In this document: piece after piece, positions 5,330 to 8,254 of the stretch
Position numbering within the stretch: position 1 is the stretch's first letter
Layout of the letters: each line of letters begins with the position of its first letter
DNA from: Actinomycetes bacterium
GTDB taxonomy: Bacteria; Actinomycetota; Acidimicrobiia; Acidimicrobiales; Palsa-688
DNA: 8,254 nt
Reading direction: 5' to 3'
NCBI GenBank assembly: GCA_021808425.1
Contig: JAKBBS010000126.1
Location: 1-8,254 of the forward strand
The notes under the pieces: model-generated
What the model saw: only the letters and a program-made list of their open reading frames with translations
Database searches by the model: none
What the model was told of the DNA's origin: nothing
Program-made: the position numbers and the translations under genes

Positions 5330-6145
5330 ATGCGAAACTCAGTCTCGGGGGTCAAACCCCGCAACCCCTCTTCGGAAGGACCGAAGTACAGGGTCGAGGC
5401 CCTCGCCAAAGGTCTGAAAGTCCTAGGCCTGTTCTCAACCAGCCGTACGTCGATGAGGGTAACCGACATCGCAAGGGAGGCCGGTTACCCCATGCCGACG
5501 ACCTTCAGGCTGGTCACCACCCTCGAACAGGAAGGATTCCTGGAGCGCACGCCGGATGGAAGCGTACGGCCCGGGACCGGTGTCCTCGCCCTCGGCTTCG
5601 CAGCATTGCAGGGCCTCGACCTTTTGCAGACGTCCGCCGTCGAACTCGACCATCTCGCGAAGGCGACAGGCGGGACAGTGAATCTCGGCGTCCTGACGGG
5701 GGATCAGGTGCTGATCGTAGCGCGGGTGCAAGCGTACCCGACCGCGCTCGCCTCAAATATCCGGGTCGGCTCGACAGTCCCGGCGGTGTTCAGCTCTATC
5801 GGCAAGGTCCTCCTAGCGTTCCTGTCCGACGACGACTTCGCCAAGACGATCTCCCGATCATCTTTCGCCGGTAACTGGGGACCCAAAGCGGTGCAGTCCA
5901 TTCCGCTTCTGCGGGCCCAGCTCGAGACGGTTCGTGTCGACGACTTCATCGTCCAGGAGGAGGAGGCGATACCGGGGTTGAGCTCCGTCGCCGGGCCGAT
6001 CCGGGACGCGAGCGGCGATGTGGTTGCCGGCCTCAACGTTGCAGTCGCGGCTGGCATCTACGACAGGGAACGTCTCCTCGCCGAGATCTGCGGACCGGTG
6101 GTCGAGTCGTGCCGTATCATCTCGACCCGCCTCGGGTGGGGCTGA
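5330..6145 (+). CDS. IclR-family transcriptional regulator
   Basis: The 271-aa length and layout fit IclR regulators. An N-terminal winged helix-turn-helix spans about residues 20-85 (KYRVEALAKGLKVLGLFS, MRVTDIAREAGYPMPTTFRL, TLEQEGFLER). The C-terminal effector domain spans about 95-265, with GGTVNLGVLTGDQVLIVARV, PAVFSSIGKVLLAF, VQEEEAIPGLSSVAGPIRD and VVAGLNVAVAAG as recognised family segments. Such proteins bind an operator as dimers or tetramers and respond to small carboxylates or aromatic compounds; the ligand here is unknown. The ATG at 5330 has only a weak GGGCGAG upstream. CTTGAC occurs twice 19 bp apart at 5267-5272 and 5286-5291, possible promoter or operator parts. The neighbouring permease fragment suggests a lost transport target. 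The gene is intact, in contrast to everything to its left except the IS. Confidence 0.9.
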   Translation: MRNSVSGVKPRNPSSEGPKYRVEALAKGLKVLGLFSTSRTSMRVTDIAREAGYPMPTTFRLVTTLEQEGFLERTPDGSVRPGTGVLALGFAALQGLDLLQTSAVELDHLAKATGGTVNLGVLTGDQVLIVARVQAYPTALASNIRVGSTVPAVFSSIGKVLLAFLSDDDFAKTISRSSFAGNWGPKAVQSIPLLRAQLETVRVDDFIVQEEEAIPGLSSVAGPIRDASGDVVAGLNVAVAAGIYDRERLLAEICGPVVESCRIISTRLGWG

Positions 6146-6174
6146 GCCGGGCTCCAAGTAGTCTGGGGCTCAGC
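6141..6174 (+). promoter_or_regulatory. Inverted repeat across the iclR stop, upstream of purL
   Basis: GCTGAGCC (6141-6148, containing the TGA stop) pairs exactly with GGCTCAGC (6167-6174) around an 18-base loop. The pairing can extend past a small bulge through TGGGG before and CCCCA after. No T-run follows, so it may be a weak terminator or a leader structure. Confidence 0.4.
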
Positions 6175-6177
6175 CGT

Positions 6178-6197
6178 CCCCAACTAGTCTGGGGGCC
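6178..6197 (+). promoter_or_regulatory. purL ribosome binding site inside a small hairpin
   Basis: CCCCA-ACTAGTC-TGGGG (6178-6194) forms a 5-bp stem whose right arm is the G-run (6191-6195) serving as the only Shine-Dalgarno-like sequence, four bases before ATG 6200. TAGTCTGGGG occurs twice, at 6159-6168 and 6185-6194. The arrangement could limit purL translation, but this is inferred from sequence only. Confidence 0.4.
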
Positions 6198-6199
6198 AA

Positions 6200-8254
6200 A
6201 TGGAAAGACACGTTCATCGGTCCCTGGGTTTGAGCGATGAAGAGGCCGCTTCGATCGAGACGATACTCGGCCGGCCCGCCAACTATCTTGAGCTGGCGAT
6301 GTACGCAGTCATGTGGAGTGAGCACTGCTCGTACAAGTCCAGCAGGGTGCATCTAGGCCGCTTACCGACGAGCGGGGAGCGGGTCCTCGTCGGTCCGGGC
6401 GAGAATGCCGGGGTCATCGACGCGGGCGGAGGCCTGGCGGTCGCCATCCGAATCGAGAGCCATAACCACCCGTCCGCGATCGAGCCGTATCAAGGGGCCG
6501 CGACGGGAGTTGGTGGAATCCTCCGAGACATCTTCACGATGGGCGCACGACCGATCGCGATCATGGACCCACTTCGCTTCGGGCCGACCAGCGATCCCAG
6601 GTCGCGGTGGATCGCCGCCGGGGTCGTGTCAGGCATCTCGGGTTACGGGAACTCGGTGGGGGTGCCCACTGTGGGCGGCGAGCTCGTCTTCGACGAGTGC
6701 TACTCCGGCAACCCCCTCGTCAACGTTCTCTGTCTCGGTGTGCTGCCGAAGAAGCGCCTGGTGCTGGGCAAAGCGTCAGGCCCCGGGAATCTCGCTGTCC
6801 TCTTAGGCAGCGCTACCGGGCGGGACGGGATCGGCGGGGTGAGCGTCCTCGCCTCGGCCGGGTTCACCGACGACGCGGAGTTGGAGGCGAGCAAGCGGCC
6901 GAACGTCCAGGTCGGAGACCCATACGAGGAGAAACGCCTGATCGAAGCCTGCCTCGCTCTGCTCGACGAGTCCCTCGTCGTGGGAATCCAGGATCTTGGA
7001 GGCGCCGGGCTCACATGTGCCACGAGCGAGACGGCTTCGCGCGGAGGCGTCGGGATGGACGTAGACGTGACGTCGGTGTTGCGGCGCGAGGCCGGGATGG
7101 ACGCGTGGGAGGTTATGACCAGCGAAAGCCAGGAGCGGATGCTGGCAATCGTCACGCCGGACAACGTCGACCGGGTGCTCGAAGTGTGCCGCCGCTGGGA
7201 AGTCGCAGCAGCAGTCGTCGGCAGGGTCACGTCCACCGGACGCCTGCGCATCCTCGACGGATGGGACGGGAATGTACTTGCTGACGTGCCGGCGGCGAGC
7301 CTCCACGAGGACGCACCCCTGTACCGACGCCCGATGTCGCCGCCTGCGCCTGTCGCCGTGGGGATCGCCTCGTGCGACCTTCCCTGCCCTGACGCCGGAG
7401 CCGACCTCCGTCGTCTCATGGTCGACCCGGCGTGGGTTTACCGCCAGTACGACCATCAGCTGTTCTTGAACACTGTGGTGGCGCCCGGGGCTGACGCTGC
7501 GTTGCTGCGTCTATCAGGTCCCGGCGTGCCACGACCGGAGCCGGGTGAGCCCTACCGCGCCGTCGCCGTCTCAACCGACGGCAACTCGCGCTGGTGCGCA
7601 GTGGATCCGAAGCTAGGCGCCACACTTCTTGTGGCCGAATCCGCTCTCAACGTCGCCTGCGTGGGAGCGGAGCCGGTTGCCCTCGTCAACTGCCTCAACT
7701 TCGGCAATCCCGAGCACCCCGAAGTGATGTGGCAACTCTCTGAGGCGATCGACGGCATGGCGGCCGCCTGCCGGGAGCTGTCGATCCCGGTCATCGGGGG
7801 CAATGTTAGCCTTTACAACGAGAGCAGCAATGTCGACATCGACCCGACGCCCGTCGTCGGAGTCCTCGGCCTAGTCGAGCGCCTTGAGCGCCGGCCGCCG
7901 GTCGCCGAACTGCGCTCAGATGCGAGCATCGTGGTTGTGGCTGCCCGGGGGGCGGGGTATTCGTTGGCGGGTTCGAAGTGGGCGGTGGAGATCCACGGCC
8001 ACCGCGGCCGCGGTGAGAGTCTTCCCGCAGTCGACTTCGAGGCGCACCGCAACCTGCTCGGTTTCGTAGGGGCGCTAGTCGGGGATGGTCTTCCACTCGG
8101 CGTCCACGACGTGTCGGAGGGTGGTGTCGCAGTCGCGCTCGCCGAGATGGCTGTCGCGTCGGGGTGTGGCTTCGACGTGACGTTCCCTGTCGGGCGAGGT
8201 GTCGGGGGTCTGGGCGGTGCCGGTGTGGGCGGTGCCGGTGTGGGCGGTGCCGGT
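6200..8254 (+). CDS. purL: Phosphoribosylformylglycinamidine synthase subunit PurL, 3' end outside window
   Basis: PurL uses ATP and glutamine-derived ammonia to turn FGAR into FGAM, step four of purine synthesis, in the cytoplasm with PurQ and PurS. The frame is open from ATG 6200 to the window end (685 codons); the small-type PurL is usually about 740 residues, so only the end is missing. Recognised segments are [13 protein letters not shown] (catalytic His42), [29 protein letters not shown] (HNHP at 88-91, nucleotide binding), [67 protein letters not shown] (from residue 533) and [18 protein letters not shown] (about 634-651). No lesion is seen. Neither purQ nor purS is in view, and the upstream neighbour is the IclR gene, only 54 bp away, so cotranscription is possible. 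Confidence 0.96.
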   Translation, partial: MERHVHRSLGLSDEEAASIETILGRPANYLELAMYAVMWSEHCSYKSSRVHLGRLPTSGERVLVGPGENAGVIDAGGGLAVAIRIESHNHPSAIEPYQGAATGVGGILRDIFTMGARPIAIMDPLRFGPTSDPRSRWIAAGVVSGISGYGNSVGVPTVGGELVFDECYSGNPLVNVLCLGVLPKKRLVLGKASGPGNLAVLLGSATGRDGIGGVSVLASAGFTDDAELEASKRPNVQVGDPYEEKRLIEACLALLDESLVVGIQDLGGAGLTCATSETASRGGVGMDVDVTSVLRREAGMDAWEVMTSESQERMLAIVTPDNVDRVLEVCRRWEVAAAVVGRVTSTGRLRILDGWDGNVLADVPAASLHEDAPLYRRPMSPPAPVAVGIASCDLPCPDAGADLRRLMVDPAWVYRQYDHQLFLNTVVAPGADAALLRLSGPGVPRPEPGEPYRAVAVSTDGNSRWCAVDPKLGATLLVAESALNVACVGAEPVALVNCLNFGNPEHPEVMWQLSEAIDGMAAACRELSIPVIGGNVSLYNESSNVDIDPTPVVGVLGLVERLERRPPVAELRSDASIVVVAARGAGYSLAGSKWAVEIHGHRGRGESLPAVDFEAHRNLLGFVGALVGDGLPLGVHDVSEGGVAVALAEMAVASGCGFDVTFPVGRGVGGLGGAGVGGAGVGGAG
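8210..8254 (+). repeat. 15-bp tandem repeat inside purL, at least three units
   Basis: GTGGGCGGTGCCGGT repeats in frame at 8225-8239 and 8240-8254, preceded by a copy with C as first base (8210-8224). It encodes (V/L)GGAG three times after [13 protein letters not shown]. The array reaches the window edge and may continue. Confidence 0.9.

Noticed and set aside
6607..7456. Several 200-codon frames on both strands within purL
   Set aside because: All are shadows of purL, whose own frame carries the expected motifs without interruption to the window end.
8210..8254. CRISPR-like or intergenic satellite repeat
   Set aside because: Units are contiguous, in frame and inside purL with no spacers, so this is a coding tandem repeat.

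Overview
The window is high-GC DNA, and its protein families have an actinobacterial flavour (a TnpB-related protein lacking the zinc ribbon, PadR and DUF4143 proteins of actinobacterial type, an AbrB-type antitoxin). I suggest an actinobacterium, possibly from a deep branch such as Acidimicrobiia, but the sequence does not fix the genus. No rRNA, tRNA or CRISPR array is visible.

The left two thirds (about 1-5275) is a scrapyard of mobile DNA and broken genes. It opens inside a TnpB-related (IS200/IS605 OrfB-like) gene (1-1035, +) whose 3' tail can fold into several short perfect hairpins and may double as a guide-RNA (omega-RNA) scaffold. That gene abuts a frameshifted C-terminal remnant of an IS66-family transposase (about 1033-1265, -). 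Next comes the C-terminal end of a DUF4143-type ATPase with an internal frameshift (about 1303-1780, +). It meets, tail to tail, a PadR-family regulator whose eighth codon is a stop (to 2075, -). An apparently complete 1750-bp insertion sequence (2133-3882) follows, with 16-bp terminal inverted repeats, a 6-bp target duplication (TAGTTA) and one intact DDE transposase on the minus strand.

Beyond the IS lies a decayed type II toxin-antitoxin pair: an AbrB/MazE-like antitoxin frameshifted near its end (4033-4288) and an internally deleted toxin remnant (to 4454). After about 340 bases with no recognisable gene there is a LivM-type ABC permease fragment on the minus strand with an internal stop (about 4930-5274).

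The right third is ordinary chromosome: an intact IclR-family regulator (5330-6145, +), a 54-bp gap with direct and inverted repeats, and purL (6200 to the window end, +), which is open at its 3' end. The visible part of purL closes with a 15-bp tandem repeat encoding Val-Gly-Gly-Ala-Gly.

No convincing new multi-gene system is present. The most unusual items are the structured tail of the TnpB-related gene with its non-canonical RuvC-III motif, the clustering of lesions in nearly every gene fragment, the repeats at the purL start, and the glycine-rich repeat inside purL. Family names are from recognition of sequence motifs; no database search was possible.
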